A stretch of 19,136 bases of DNA from positions 1 to 19,136 of the forward strand of contig CAMNGY010000002.1 of assembly GCA_946538795.1 (NCBI GenBank), given 5' to 3'. Position numbers and translations under genes: made by a program. Positions 7,846 to 14,384 of the stretch are shown in pieces. This stretch comes from an uncultured Treponema sp. GTDB taxonomy: Bacteria > Spirochaetota > Spirochaetia > Treponematales > Treponemataceae. Position 1 is the stretch's first letter. Every line of letters starts with the position of its first letter. The notes under the pieces were generated by a model that was given only the letters and a program-made list of their open reading frames with translations, had not been told where the DNA came from and searched no databases.

Positions 7846-9195
7846 CTATCCCACAAGGCCGCCGTTTCTTCCGTTCTCCTTCACGGAATACAGATTCTCG
7901 TCGGCCCGCTTCATGAGGGACAGATACTCGCCACCTCCACCGTTGAAGGCTCCGCCCACGCTTATCGACAGGGACATGTCCGGGAATGCTTCAACCCTTA
8001 TGCGCGAGACCGCCGACACCATTTCGCGGACCGACCTGTCGAGGCTCCCGGCATCGGGGCTGTGGATGAACACAAGGAACTCGTCGCCTCCGAACCTAAC
8101 AACCCGGTCGCCCCTCCTTCCGTCAACGCACCCCATGATTGCTTCCGCGATCAGAACAAGCGCCCTGTCCCCGGCCGCGTGACCGAAAGTGTCGTTTATG
8201 GACTTGAACCGGTCAATATCGACAAGGGCGACGGAGTACGTATCTCCCGGATTCCTCCATGAAGACGCGTCCTCCGAAAGTATGGCCGTCCCCATGTAGT
8301 AGCGCGAGAAGCATCTTGTCAGAACATCGGTCTCCGCCATGGCCCTCATCCTGACGCTGTCGCCCCTTATCTTGGTGAACGATATCGCAAGCCCCATCAC
8401 GATCAGCGACGTGAAGAGCACGATCCCGCGGCCCATCATTATCATGCCGAAGTCGTACCATCCGCCGCTAGGCACAAGATCCAGCGACAGGGAAAGGTTG
8501 TACGAGGAGAACGGGACAGTCACCGCGTTCCCAAAATTTTCCCCGGACCGAACCAGAACTGTCTCGCCCCCGAACGACCTTGTGCTAAGCCTGTAGTCAA
8601 CGCCGATACCCTCCAGCGCGTCCAGGTTGAATCCTTCCAGAATCTTTCCTAAGTCCATGTATGCGGCTACTATACCCCAGAAGTCCCCGCCGATGTAAAC
8701 GGGGGTCCTCACCGCCATGACCATGCCGTCCACGCCGTCGGGGATGGCCCCGGTAATCACGGTCCTTCCCGCCATGTTCGCCTCCATCGCCTCCGGGGAG
8801 TCAGAAGAGTAGTCGAACCCAACGAGAGAAGGCCCCTCGTCCGCCGGGTACACGTCCGATATGATTCCGCCAGGTGCGAGCGCGATGCTCCTGATTGTCT
8901 GCCCGGCCCCCTCCTTCGCGGACGCGCCGTAAACTATGGGGGCCATCGAGCCGAAGAATCCGGTCCCGCCGTCCTCCTGCATGACCATATCCCTGAGGAC
9001 GAACGTCCTGACGATTATCCTCTCCAGGCTGCCCCCAAGCTCGTTCACCTCGTTGACGCCTATGTAGTAGTAGCGGTCCTTGCTCTCCCTGATGAGTCCG
9101 TGCAGCATGGTGGTGTAAAGTCCGTTGAGTCCGAACAGGACAGCAAGGAACACGGCCAGCGCTATGGCAAGGTTCTTCAGAATATTTTTTTTCAT
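7846..9195 (-). CDS. Membrane diguanylate cyclase with CHASE-like sensor domain
   Basis: The predicted 449-residue protein would make cyclic di-GMP from two GTP. The N-terminal membrane segment is at about 8-29 and a second at about 250-273; between them lies a ~200-residue extracytoplasmic domain. The stretch ALAPGGIISDVYPADE (105-120) followed by LVGFD resembles CHASE sensor domains. The cytoplasmic GGDEF domain is intact: metal ligand Asp in VDIDRF near 326, active-site GGDEF at 369-373, and the inhibitory-site RxxD at 360-363, spaced five residues before it. Activity with product feedback is expected. The ATG at 9195 follows AGGAGAGAG closely. It is monocistronic, with its own promoter. 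The sensed ligand is unknown; no EAL or HD-GYP partner is in the window. Confidence 0.9.
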   Translation of the reverse strand: MKKNILKNLAIALAVFLAVLFGLNGLYTTMLHGLIRESKDRYYYIGVNEVNELGGSLERIIVRTFVLRDMVMQEDGGTGFFGSMAPIVYGASAKEGAGQTIRSIALAPGGIISDVYPADEGPSLVGFDYSSDSPEAMEANMAGRTVITGAIPDGVDGMVMAVRTPVYIGGDFWGIVAAYMDLGKILEGFNLDALEGIGVDYRLSTRSFGGETVLVRSGENFGNAVTVPFSSYNLSLSLDLVPSGGWYDFGMIMMGRGIVLFTSLIVMGLAISFTKIRGDSVRMRAMAETDVLTRCFSRYYMGTAILSEDASSWRNPGDTYSVALVDIDRFKSINDTFGHAAGDRALVLIAEAIMGCVDGRRGDRVVRFGGDEFLVFIHSPDAGSLDRSVREMVSAVSRIRVEAFPDMSLSISVGGAFNGGGGEYLSLMKRADENLYSVKENGRNGGLVG

Positions 9196-9222
9196 TTCTC
9201 TCTCTCCTGCCGGGGTTTACCC

Positions 9223-9251
9223 ATTGTAGCACATGGTCGGAAAAAATTCAA
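9223..9251 (-). promoter_or_regulatory. Promoter of the diguanylate cyclase gene
   Basis: On the minus strand, a -35 TTGAAT (9246-9251), a 17-bp spacer and a -10 TACAAT (9223-9228) lie just upstream of the ribosome site. The second copy of the dispersed element lies immediately upstream of this promoter in the same orientation. Confidence 0.6.
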
Positions 9252-9268
9252 AACGGGCACAGGTCCGA

Positions 9269-9394
9269 TGGGCGTTGCGGGCATGGAAAACAGTCCCCGT
9301 CGGCGTGCAGCGGCGGCGGAAGAAAAAAATAGTGCAATCCCGCAGAGGGGGTAGGACGCGACGCAGTGCGGCCGCAGGGGGAGGCTTCCCCCCA
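9269..9394 (-). repeat. Dispersed ~126-bp element, copy 2 of 3
   Basis: Read on the minus strand it runs from the GGGGGAAGCCTCCCCC hairpin through TGCGGCCGCACTGCG, CCTACCCCCTCTGCGGGATTG, a T-run and CCGCCGCCGCTGC to the tag ATGCCCGCAACGCCCA at 9269-9284. It is very similar by eye to copy 3 (18789-18916) and clearly related to copy 1. It fills the gap between the divergent diguanylate cyclase and ThyX-like genes. Confidence 0.85.
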
Positions 9395-9460
9395 CATGAT
9401 ATGGTTCCTTGCCAAATTCCCTTTTTGCATATAGATTTATGGGACACATCAGGGGGCATT

Positions 9461-10084
9461 ATGATAGAGATAGAGAACACGGAGATTTTCGGATGGGAGG
9501 CGGCCATACGGGGGATGAGGAACTCCTTCAACAGCTGGGACAAGAGCGACAGCGGCCTCGATTCCGGCAGCGGGAAATTTGTTGTCGGGCAGGCGGACAT
9601 GGAGCTTATGGACAGGCTGAGCAGGTCGGGTCCTAGCCACGCGAAATTTCTGAGGTACATTGTCGTGCAGTTCGACGTCACGGCCCCGAGATACTGGTGG
9701 GCAGAGATGGACACGTACAAGGTCGGGACCGTCAGGAACAGCTGCTCCACCATGCACAAGGTACAGGAGAAGGCTTTCACGAGGGACGACTTCTCGTGCG
9801 AGCATCTGGACGGGGACTCCCTGAGGGCTCTGGACGTTCTGATAGGGACTGTCAACGCCGCAAGGGACAGGTTCAACGCTTCCAGGGACAAGAATGACTG
9901 GTGGCAGATGATCCAGCTTCTCCCGGCGAGCCTCAACCAGCGCGCCACGCTCCAGGTCAACTACCAGGTGCTGCAGGGAATCTACGCGACAAGGAGGAAC
10001 CACAGGCTTGACGAGTGGCACAGGTTCTGCGAGTGGATAGAGGGTCTCCCGGCGAGCTGCCTGATAACGCTTCCAAGGGAATAG
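9461..10084 (+). CDS. ThyX-like protein with altered signature motif, function unknown
   Basis: The 207-residue protein aligns, from memory, along most of its length with flavin-dependent thymidylate synthase (ThyX). IRGMRNSF (15-22) matches the N-terminal helix, IVVQFDVTAP (67-76) matches the strand before the active site, and the segment from LLPASLNQ through VNYQVL to RRNHRLDEW matches the C-terminal helices. However, the ThyX signature RHRxxSxNE is replaced by TYKVGTVRN, with Ser changed to Thr. I recall similar unnamed proteins in Firmicutes and phages. Thymidylate synthase activity is therefore doubtful; nucleotide or flavin binding is possible. The ATG at 9461 follows AGGGGG (9451-9456) by 4 nt. 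The gene is alone and converges on the SOD operon 16 bp away. No promoter could be assigned with confidence. Confidence 0.6.
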   Translation: MIEIENTEIFGWEAAIRGMRNSFNSWDKSDSGLDSGSGKFVVGQADMELMDRLSRSGPSHAKFLRYIVVQFDVTAPRYWWAEMDTYKVGTVRNSCSTMHKVQEKAFTRDDFSCEHLDGDSLRALDVLIGTVNAARDRFNASRDKNDWWQMIQLLPASLNQRATLQVNYQVLQGIYATRRNHRLDEWHRFCEWIEGLPASCLITLPRE

Positions 10085-10100
10085 GTGCGGTGGCCCGGGG

Positions 10101-10541
10101 TCAAGATTCGGATAGGCGGTCCACGCTGACGACCACCGGGCTGACACGGTTCCCCCCGTCCAGGAACTCCAGTAGGACTCCAAGCTTTCCGGACAGGCGG
10201 AGGGCATCTTTTTCCGCAAGATTTTTGGACGACCCGAGCGCGGAAATGAAAACGCGTACGTCGCCTGATGTCGGTCCACCGAGTCCCGCATCTCCGATGA
10301 TTCTGGATATGATTCCGAATCCGCTTTCGGGCATAAAAAGGATTCCCGAGTCACCATCCCTTCCGGAAAGAAGGTCCAGGCAGCGGGTTAGCTTTTCGGC
10401 GGCACTTCTTTTCGCCTGAACGGTGCTTTCCGTCCGGCCATCTTCGGGCAGGGACTTCCCGGAAAGTGTCTCCATGACCGACATCCTGATTGCGGTAAGC
10501 TCGTCGCGGGAGTAGATTTCGTCCTTGTCGCAGAACCTCAT
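10101..10541 (-). CDS. Unknown small protein coupled to superoxide dismutase
   Basis: A predicted 146-residue soluble protein that I do not recognise. There is no signal peptide or membrane segment. It begins with a charged helical N-terminus (RFCDKDEIYSRDEL), has a Lys/Arg-rich middle (QAKRSAAEKLTR) and alternates short strands and helices to a hydrophobic strand near the end (SPVVVSVDRL). The start at 10541 is chosen because its ATG follows the SOD stop after one base (TAG-T-ATG), the pattern of termination-reinitiation; there is no good independent ribosome site. A longer frame would begin inside the SOD gene. Coupling to SOD suggests co-expression in oxidative stress, but no function can be assigned. 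Confidence 0.7.
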   Translation of the reverse strand: MRFCDKDEIYSRDELTAIRMSVMETLSGKSLPEDGRTESTVQAKRSAAEKLTRCLDLLSGRDGDSGILFMPESGFGIISRIIGDAGLGGPTSGDVRVFISALGSSKNLAEKDALRLSGKLGVLLEFLDGGNRVSPVVVSVDRLSES

Positions 10542-10542
10542 A

Positions 10543-11163
10543 CTAGGGGCGGACCGCCCTTGCGTAGTTCTCCCCAACGGCCTTCCAGTCCAGCACCTCG
10601 AAGAACCCGTCGATGTAGCTTGCGCGGAGGTTCCTGTACTTCAGGTAGTAGGCGTGCTCCCAGACATCCAGCGCGAGTATCGGCACAAGCCCGGTCCCCT
10701 CGCTGTAGGGGTTGTCCTGGTTTCCGCTCTGGGACACGGAGAGTTTTCCCTCACGGTCGGTGCAGAGCCATGCCCATCCGGAGCCGAACTGTCCAAGCGC
10801 GGCCTCCTTGAGTTTGGACTTGAGGACGTCTGTTCCGCCGAAGTCCCTCGCGACCGCCTCCCCAAGCTTTCCGTCCGGCTCCCCCTGAGGGTTGGGCGAC
10901 AGCGTGGAGAAATAGAGGTTGTGGTTCAGGTATCCGCCGCCGTTGTTCCTGAGAGCCCTGCGGAGCGCCGGGTCCCGAACTTCTTCCAGCGACGACAGTA
11001 TCTTCTCCGCAGGCAAATCCTGCATCCCCGCCTTCTGCGCGGCCTCGCAGAATGCCTTCGTGTATGCGGCGTGGTGCTTTCCGTAGTGGGTCTCGACAGT
11101 CGCTGCGTCTATGTGCGGCTCCAAAGCGTCAAACGCGTATCCCAACTTGACCTGTTCAAACAT
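10543..11163 (-). CDS. sodA: Superoxide dismutase, Fe/Mn family, probably Mn type
   Basis: The predicted 206-residue cytoplasmic enzyme would dismutate superoxide to peroxide and oxygen. Metal ligands are His26 (in HYGKHH), His81 (in NHN), Asp166 and His170 (in DVWEHAYY). Gly77 before the second ligand and the Gln at 149 in NQDNP follow the E. coli MnSOD pattern rather than the FeSOD pattern, so Mn or cambialistic use is inferred. The start has a strong ribosome site (AAGGAAGG, 6 nt upstream after the CAAT spacer region). It is the first gene of a two-gene unit with the unknown small protein. No convincing promoter was found in 11164-11330. Confidence 0.95.
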   Translation of the reverse strand: MFEQVKLGYAFDALEPHIDAATVETHYGKHHAAYTKAFCEAAQKAGMQDLPAEKILSSLEEVRDPALRRALRNNGGGYLNHNLYFSTLSPNPQGEPDGKLGEAVARDFGGTDVLKSKLKEAALGQFGSGWAWLCTDREGKLSVSQSGNQDNPYSEGTGLVPILALDVWEHAYYLKYRNLRASYIDGFFEVLDWKAVGENYARAVRP

Positions 11164-11364
11164 ATTGCCTTCCTTTCCCGGACCCTCGCTCCGCCGGGCA
11201 TTGTTTTTCTTGACCGGACCCCAAAACGTCTGGGCCTTGGGAGGTCCTCTCAGGGGAATGCTGATTAATCCGCATTCGTATTATTCACTGTTTCTTTAGA
11301 TACTAGCACAAAGGAAAAACCTTTCCTAGGCTTTTCCTGGCAGTTCGCCGGGTGTCCACGGAGG

Positions 11365-11393
11365 TTCACAAAAAACGGATGGAGCTATATAAT
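11365..11393 (+). promoter_or_regulatory. Promoter of metY
   Basis: A -35 TTCACA (11365-11370, one mismatch), a 17-bp spacer and a perfect -10 TATAAT (11388-11393). The leader would be only about 55 nt, too short for a SAM riboswitch, and none is visible. Confidence 0.65.
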
Positions 11394-11456
11394 TTTTCCG
11401 CGCGGAACAATGAACGGCCGCAGCAGATATGGAAAAAAAATTACCAGGAGACAACA

Positions 11457-12737
11457 ATGGAAACATCCATGAACACAAAATGCGTCCAGGCAGGATACAC
11501 ACCGAAGAACGGTGAGCCAAGGCAGATTCCCATCATCCAGTCAACCACATTCAAGTACGACACCAGCGAGGGGATGGGGAAGCTGTTCGACCTGGAGGCG
11601 AGCGGATACTTCTACTCGCGGCTGCAGAACCCGACTAACGACCTTGTGGCCGCAAAGATCGCCGCCCTGGAGGGTGGCGCCTCGGCGATGCTTACATCGA
11701 GCGGGCAGGCGGCAAATTTCTTCGCCATATTCAACATCTGCGAGGCGGGAAGCCATGTCGTCGCCTCGTCGTCGATATACGGGGGAACCTTCAACCTCAT
11801 CTCCACCACGCTCAGGAAGATGGGGATAGACTCCACCTTCGTTAGCCCGGACGCAAGCGACGAGGAGATTGACGCAGCATTCCAGAGGAACACCAGGGCT
11901 GTCTTCGGCGAGACTATCGCGAATCCGGCACTGACGGTGCTGGACATTGAGAGGTTCGCGGCAGCAGCCCACAGGCACGGGGTCCCGCTGATTGTTGACA
12001 ACACCTTCCCCACCCCGGTCAACTGCCGTCCAATAGAATGGGGGGCGGACATAGTGACCCACTCGACGACCAAGTACATGGACGGGCACGGATCCTGCGT
12101 CGGGGGAGCGATAGTCGATGCCGGGAAGTTCGACTGGATGGCCCACGCGGAAAAGTTCCCCGGACTCACCGAGCCGGACGAGAGCTACCACGGCATTGTC
12201 TACGCGGAAAAATTCGGGATGGGGGGCGCTTTCATAACAAAGGCGACCTCGCAGCTGATGAGGGACCTTGGCAGCATCCAGGCCCCGATGCACGCTTTCA
12301 TCCTGAACCTCGGCCTTGAATCCCTGCACGTCAGGATGCCCCGGCACGTCGAGAACGGACAGGCTGTGGCGGAATTCCTTGAGTCATGTCCGCAGGTGGA
12401 GAGCGTGAACTACCCAACGCTGAAGTCCAGCAGGTACTTCGCCCTGGCAAAGAAATACCTCCCCAACGGCGGATGCGGGGTCGTGTCGTTCGAGCTGAAG
12501 GGCGGAAGGGGGGCCGCGGAAAAATTCATGAGCGCGCTGAGGATATGCGCGATAGAGACCCACGTGGCCGACGCAAGGACATGCTGCCTCAACCCGGCGA
12601 CATCGACCCACAGGCAGATGAACGACGAGCAGCTCATCGCGGCTGGCATACCGGCAGGGCTCATAAGAATCTCCTGCGGGCTGGAGGACAAGAACGACAT
12701 CATAGAGGACCTAAGGCAGGCACTCGAATCAATCTGA
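11457..12737 (+). CDS. metY: O-acetylhomoserine sulfhydrylase (aminocarboxypropyltransferase)
   Basis: The 426-residue PLP enzyme of the Cys/Met metabolism family makes homocysteine from O-acetylhomoserine and sulfide, the direct sulfhydrylation route to methionine. The PLP lysine is Lys206 in HSTTKYMDGHG, and the cofactor-binding Asp181 is in IVDNTF. The LEGGASAMLTSSGQAA block (71-86) is typical. The length of about 426 residues favours MetY over the shorter MetB/MetC (about 380-400). The ATG at 11457 follows AGGAG (11446-11450) by 6 nt; the frame is open upstream across the promoter and is not used. It is monocistronic and converges with the CDF gene 14 bp away. Confidence 0.93.
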   Translation: METSMNTKCVQAGYTPKNGEPRQIPIIQSTTFKYDTSEGMGKLFDLEASGYFYSRLQNPTNDLVAAKIAALEGGASAMLTSSGQAANFFAIFNICEAGSHVVASSSIYGGTFNLISTTLRKMGIDSTFVSPDASDEEIDAAFQRNTRAVFGETIANPALTVLDIERFAAAAHRHGVPLIVDNTFPTPVNCRPIEWGADIVTHSTTKYMDGHGSCVGGAIVDAGKFDWMAHAEKFPGLTEPDESYHGIVYAEKFGMGGAFITKATSQLMRDLGSIQAPMHAFILNLGLESLHVRMPRHVENGQAVAEFLESCPQVESVNYPTLKSSRYFALAKKYLPNGGCGVVSFELKGGRGAAEKFMSALRICAIETHVADARTCCLNPATSTHRQMNDEQLIAAGIPAGLIRISCGLEDKNDIIEDLRQALESI

Positions 12738-12751
12738 CCCGGCCCCGGGCA

Positions 12752-13921
12752 TCAGATGTAGGCAGTGTTTATCTCCCTGACGACACACTCGGCCTCCGGG
12801 ACCCTTTCCTGGACAGCCGAGCGCACCCTCTCCCCAAGCTCCCGGTCAGAAATCCCCAGTGCGGGGGGCCTCAGAAGCTCGAAGTAGAGTCTCCTCCCCT
12901 CATGTGTCTCCACCATCCTCACGTCGTGGACCTTCAGCCCCGGGTCCACCTTCCCGGCCTCCTCCCGGACAATGCCACGTATCTCCATGAGCCTTCCGTT
13001 CCCCACATCCACCGGGTCCATGTGGATCAGCGCCTGGCAACCGAATTTCTGGGAGATGTCCCTCTCGGCGGCGTCCAGCGCGTCGTGGAGCACGAACACG
13101 TCAACATTACCCGGGACCTCCGCATGCAGGCTTACCACCATTCGACCCGGACCGTAGTCGTGGACCATCACGTCGTGTATCTCGAATATCGGAGGATGGG
13201 ACAGGGCGACCCTCTCTATCTCCCCGACAAGCCCCGCGCTGGCGCCCTCGCCTATCAGCGGTGAAACAGTGCCTCGGAAGGAAACCACCCCGTTCCGCAG
13301 GATGAAGACACCGACAAGCGCGCCCCCGACCGCGTCAAGGGGAAAGTCCGTGAGCCGCGAGAACGACATGCCGGCCAGAGCCACAGCGGTCACGGCGACA
13401 TCACCAAGGCTGTCCATCGCGGTGGCCTCCATGGCGACCGACGAAATCCTCCTGCCCACGCGCCGGTTGAAAAGGAACATGTAAAGCTTCGCCGCCATTG
13501 ACACCGCCATCACCGCCACAGACGGGACCGAGATGGACACCTCCCGGGGTGACGAGAAGGCCGACGCCGACTTCCTCACAAGCTCCAGTCCCACATAGAC
13601 TATCAGGAATGAGATCACAAGACCCGCCACGTACTCCACCCTTCCGTGTCCGTACGGATGCCTCCCGTCGGGTCCCTTGGACGCCATCTTGAATCCAACC
13701 ATCTGGACTGCAGAGCTTGCGGCGTCCGTGAGATTGTTGAGCGCGTCCGCAACCATAGCCACGCTCGACACCGCCATGCCGAACACGAACTTGAACACGC
13801 ACAGGGCCACGTTTATTGCCACCCCGAGCGCTCCGCAAACCATGCCGTACCCCCTGCGCACGTCCGGGTCGCCGTAGTCCGAATAATTCCTTATGAAAAT
13901 CCTGGCAAGAAGTCCAACCAT
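12752..13921 (-). CDS. Cation diffusion facilitator, probable Mn exporter, with two C-terminal domains
   Basis: The predicted 389-residue inner-membrane antiporter has six membrane segments over about 28-215. The transport site formed by TM2 and TM5 reads Asn62-x3-Asp66 and Asp170-x3-Asp174. This is the N-D-D-D arrangement reported for MntE-type manganese CDFs, in contrast to the D-D-H-D of zinc exporters such as YiiP. The usual cytoplasmic ferredoxin-like domain spans about 230-305 (IHDVMVHDYGPGR, then IHMDPVD). A second domain of similar pattern (VHDVRMVETHEGR, 331-343) extends to the end, explaining the extra ~90 residues. The ATG at 13921 is preferred, with GGGGGAAAGAGGAG just upstream; a GTG at 13945 is possible. 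Mn export next to a likely Mn-SOD is suggestive. Confidence 0.88.
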   Translation of the reverse strand: MVGLLARIFIRNYSDYGDPDVRRGYGMVCGALGVAINVALCVFKFVFGMAVSSVAMVADALNNLTDAASSAVQMVGFKMASKGPDGRHPYGHGRVEYVAGLVISFLIVYVGLELVRKSASAFSSPREVSISVPSVAVMAVSMAAKLYMFLFNRRVGRRISSVAMEATAMDSLGDVAVTAVALAGMSFSRLTDFPLDAVGGALVGVFILRNGVVSFRGTVSPLIGEGASAGLVGEIERVALSHPPIFEIHDVMVHDYGPGRMVVSLHAEVPGNVDVFVLHDALDAAERDISQKFGCQALIHMDPVDVGNGRLMEIRGIVREEAGKVDPGLKVHDVRMVETHEGRRLYFELLRPPALGISDRELGERVRSAVQERVPEAECVVREINTAYI

Positions 13922-13980
13922 GCTCCTCTTTCCCCCGTCAAGCACAGGCTACAACAAATCGCCTCCATGATGAAGCCCCC

Positions 13981-14028
13981 AAGTATGACAAAGGTCCACC
14001 GTTCCGATGGACTTTCGGCATACTTCGC
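13981..14028. repeat. Inverted pair of iteron-like repeats
   Basis: 14008-14028 matches the 21-bp iteron with one change (TGGACTTTCGGCATAC, then TTCGC). 13981-13998 is an inverted partial copy (reverse complement TGGACCTTTGTCATACTT). The two face outward around a 9-bp gap. Such inverted copies commonly serve as repressor operators for Rep_3 initiators. It also sits upstream of the divergent CDF gene and could affect its expression. Confidence 0.7.
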
Positions 14029-14103
14029 AGCGTCCGCCGCCACCGCAGGAAAAAAAACGCAGACATCCGCCACGAAATCCCCCCCGGCGGGATCCATTGG
14101 AGG

Positions 14104-14145
14104 TGGACCCTTGTCATATTTCCATGGACTTTTGTTATATTTTGT
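14104..14145 (+). repeat. Two degenerate 21-bp iterons
   Basis: Adjacent 21-bp units (14104-14124 and 14125-14145) begin TGGACCCTTGTCATATT and TGGACTTTTGTTATATT. They share the first half of the main iteron, while the second half differs. The second unit overlaps a candidate rep promoter. Confidence 0.65.
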
Positions 14146-14153
14146 CCTATAAT
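14125..14153 (+). promoter_or_regulatory. Candidate rep promoter overlapping an iteron
   Basis: A -10 TATAAT (14148-14153) lies 17 bp after TGGACT (14125-14130, four of six -35 bases). The -35 coincides with the start of an iteron, so Rep binding there would repress its own synthesis. The leader of about 185 nt would cross the main iterons. No better promoter was found closer to rep. Confidence 0.4.
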
Positions 14154-14169
14154 TGGCTTCCGGCGCGAG

Positions 14170-14178
14170 TTTTCCACA
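14170..14178 (+). promoter_or_regulatory. DnaA box upstream of the main iterons
   Basis: TTTTCCACA matches TTWTNCACA. The 13-bp context GAGTTTTCCACAG (14167-14179) recurs exactly at 14373-14385. Confidence 0.6.
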
Positions 14179-14183
14179 GGCCA

Positions 14184-14267
14184 TGGACTTTTGGCATACT
14201 TCGCTGGACTTTTGGCATACTTCGCTGGACTTTTGGCATACTTCGCTGGACCTTTGGCATATTCAGG
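14184..14267 (+). repeat. Main iteron array of the replication origin (4 x 21 bp)
   Basis: Three perfect tandem 21-bp units (14184-14204, 14205-14225, 14226-14246), each TGGACTTTTGGCATAC followed by TTCGC, and a fourth degenerate unit (14247-14267). The 21-bp period equals two helical turns, so Rep molecules would line up on one face. Position directly upstream of a Rep_3 initiator, with DnaA boxes and an AT-rich stretch alongside, identifies a plasmid-type origin. Confidence 0.92.
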
Positions 14268-14305
14268 CCCTCTATCTCCTTGTATTGTAAGGACTTACGA
14301 GGCCG

Positions 14306-14335
14306 TAAAATTTAAAAAATTTAAAATTTAAAAAA
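14306..14335. other. AT-rich stretch, candidate DNA unwinding element
   Basis: About 30 bp of almost pure A/T with repeated AATTTAAAA-type words lies between the iterons and the rep ribosome site. A 5-bp inverted repeat GTAAG/CTTAC (14287-14298) precedes it. It is positioned as expected for the strand-opening region of an iteron origin. Confidence 0.6.
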
Positions 14336-14344
14336 GGAGACCGG

Positions 14345-14384
14345 TTTTGCACAGAAAGACACTCGTTATCAAGAGTTTTCCACA
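14345..14384 (+). promoter_or_regulatory. Two DnaA boxes at the start of rep
   Basis: TTTTGCACA (14345-14353) and TTTTCCACA (14376-14384) both fit TTWTNCACA. They overlap the first codons of rep, so host DnaA binding would place initiation control on the gene start itself. Confidence 0.5.

Noticed and set aside
11164-11330. Promoter for sodA
   Set aside because: An extended -10-like TGCTAGTAT occurs on the minus strand but has no matching -35, and no Fur/PerR-type box is clear.
11394-11456. SAM riboswitch or T-box ahead of metY
   Set aside because: The leader from the assigned promoter is only about 55 nt and shows no terminator/antiterminator pair.
14280-14311. rep promoter directly upstream of rep (TTGTAA or TTGTAT with TAAAAT)
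   Set aside because: Spacers of 15 or 20 bp are outside the usual range; the candidate at 14125-14153 fits better.
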